From Chloroflexota bacterium (GTDB lineage Bacteria; Chloroflexota; Chloroflexia; Chloroflexales; Roseiflexaceae): 33,585 bases of DNA. How positions within the stretch are numbered: position 1 is the first letter of the stretch; each line of letters begins with the position of its first letter. Below the pieces are notes generated by a model. That model made no database searches and had not been told where the DNA came from. It was given only the letters and a program-made list of their open reading frames with translations. Shown here one piece after another: positions 33,366-33,585 of this stretch. The DNA lies in NCBI GenBank assembly GCA_030550675.1, contig JAUQOW010000020.1, positions 1 to 33,585 of the forward strand, written 5' to 3'. A program made the translations under genes and the position numbers.

Positions 33366-33585
33366 GGCGCCCCTACAGTGGCGACCTCACGGGCGCGCCA
33401 ATGCCGAACGCCCCCGCCAGTGTAGGGGCAGGTCCCTGTGCATGCCTGCCCTGCTTCCGCCCTGCGTCGATCCGCGCCACGCAGGGTCAGGTCCCCGCGC
33501 ATGCCCCGCAGCGGGCGTCCACAGGGGGGGCGTCTCAGGAGTAGAGTTTTCAGGGTGCGAGGGGTGTTTTCCGCATCCTGACGCC
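33366..33585 (+). repeat. Diverged continuation of the same repeat family
   Basis: GGGGCAGGTCCCTG (33425) and CAGGGTCAGGTCCCCG (33483) again open units with GTCGATCCGCGCCACG, and GCAGCGGGCGTCCACAGGGG recurs at 33508. No gene was seen up to the window edge. Confidence 0.5.

Noticed and set aside
33187-33500. CRISPR array or minisatellite-coded protein
   Set aside because: The units are contiguous with no unique spacers, and the ORFs through them have no ribosome site.

Overview
The window looks like chromosomal DNA of a GC-rich, non-proteobacterial phototroph-type Chloroflexota, most likely a Roseiflexus-like filamentous anoxygenic phototroph. This is inferred from several signs together: a HrcA/CIRCE-controlled groES-groEL, a V4R (4-vinyl-reductase-type) protein, a processive glycolipid-type glycosyltransferase, a very large multi-GAF kinase, and repeat-rich intergenic spacers. 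No marker gene fixes the species.

Layout. 1-5163 (minus): a cut-off AIM24-family gene, a membrane fusion protein with a very long helical hairpin, ferrochelatase, and glmS. 5164-6242 is a 1.1 kb gene-free block of repeats and palindromes. 6243-6991 (minus) is an MntA/HepT nucleotidyltransferase toxin-antitoxin pair. 7236-9773 (plus) holds a class I aminotransferase and a GT28-type glycosyltransferase. 9877-11876 (minus) is groES-groEL under two CIRCE operators. 12159-13148 (plus) is a GlpX-type fructose bisphosphatase. 13181-17583 (minus) holds a long-form glucose-1-phosphate thymidylyltransferase, an SH3b-NlpC/P60 cell-wall peptidase, a glycerophosphodiester phosphodiesterase and a duplicated SWIM-like zinc protein. 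A tRNA-Leu(UAG) follows on the minus strand.

18230-28945 (plus) is the most unusual part. A V4R protein is followed by a tight run of a left-handed beta-helix protein, a receiver plus degenerate-GGDEF response regulator, a 2165-residue soluble histidine kinase with about ten GAF domains, and an alpha/beta-hydrolase that overlaps the kinase by 4 bp. The hydrolase has lost its nucleophilic serine (GHGLGG in place of GHSxGG). This looks like one sensory cassette, possibly with the pseudo-hydrolase as a ligand receptor.

29070-33120 (plus) holds a zinc alcohol dehydrogenase of the MDR family, a 32-residue membrane peptide gene with its own promoter and strong terminator (absent from the ORF track), and a membrane-anchored iron-sulfur oxidoreductase resembling ETF:menaquinone oxidoreductases. 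The last 465 bp are GGTTAG-like and 44-bp tandem repeats.

All calls come from reading the sequence and the supplied translations. No database search was run. Long antisense ORFs inside glmS, groEL and the kinase are treated as GC-driven shadows.
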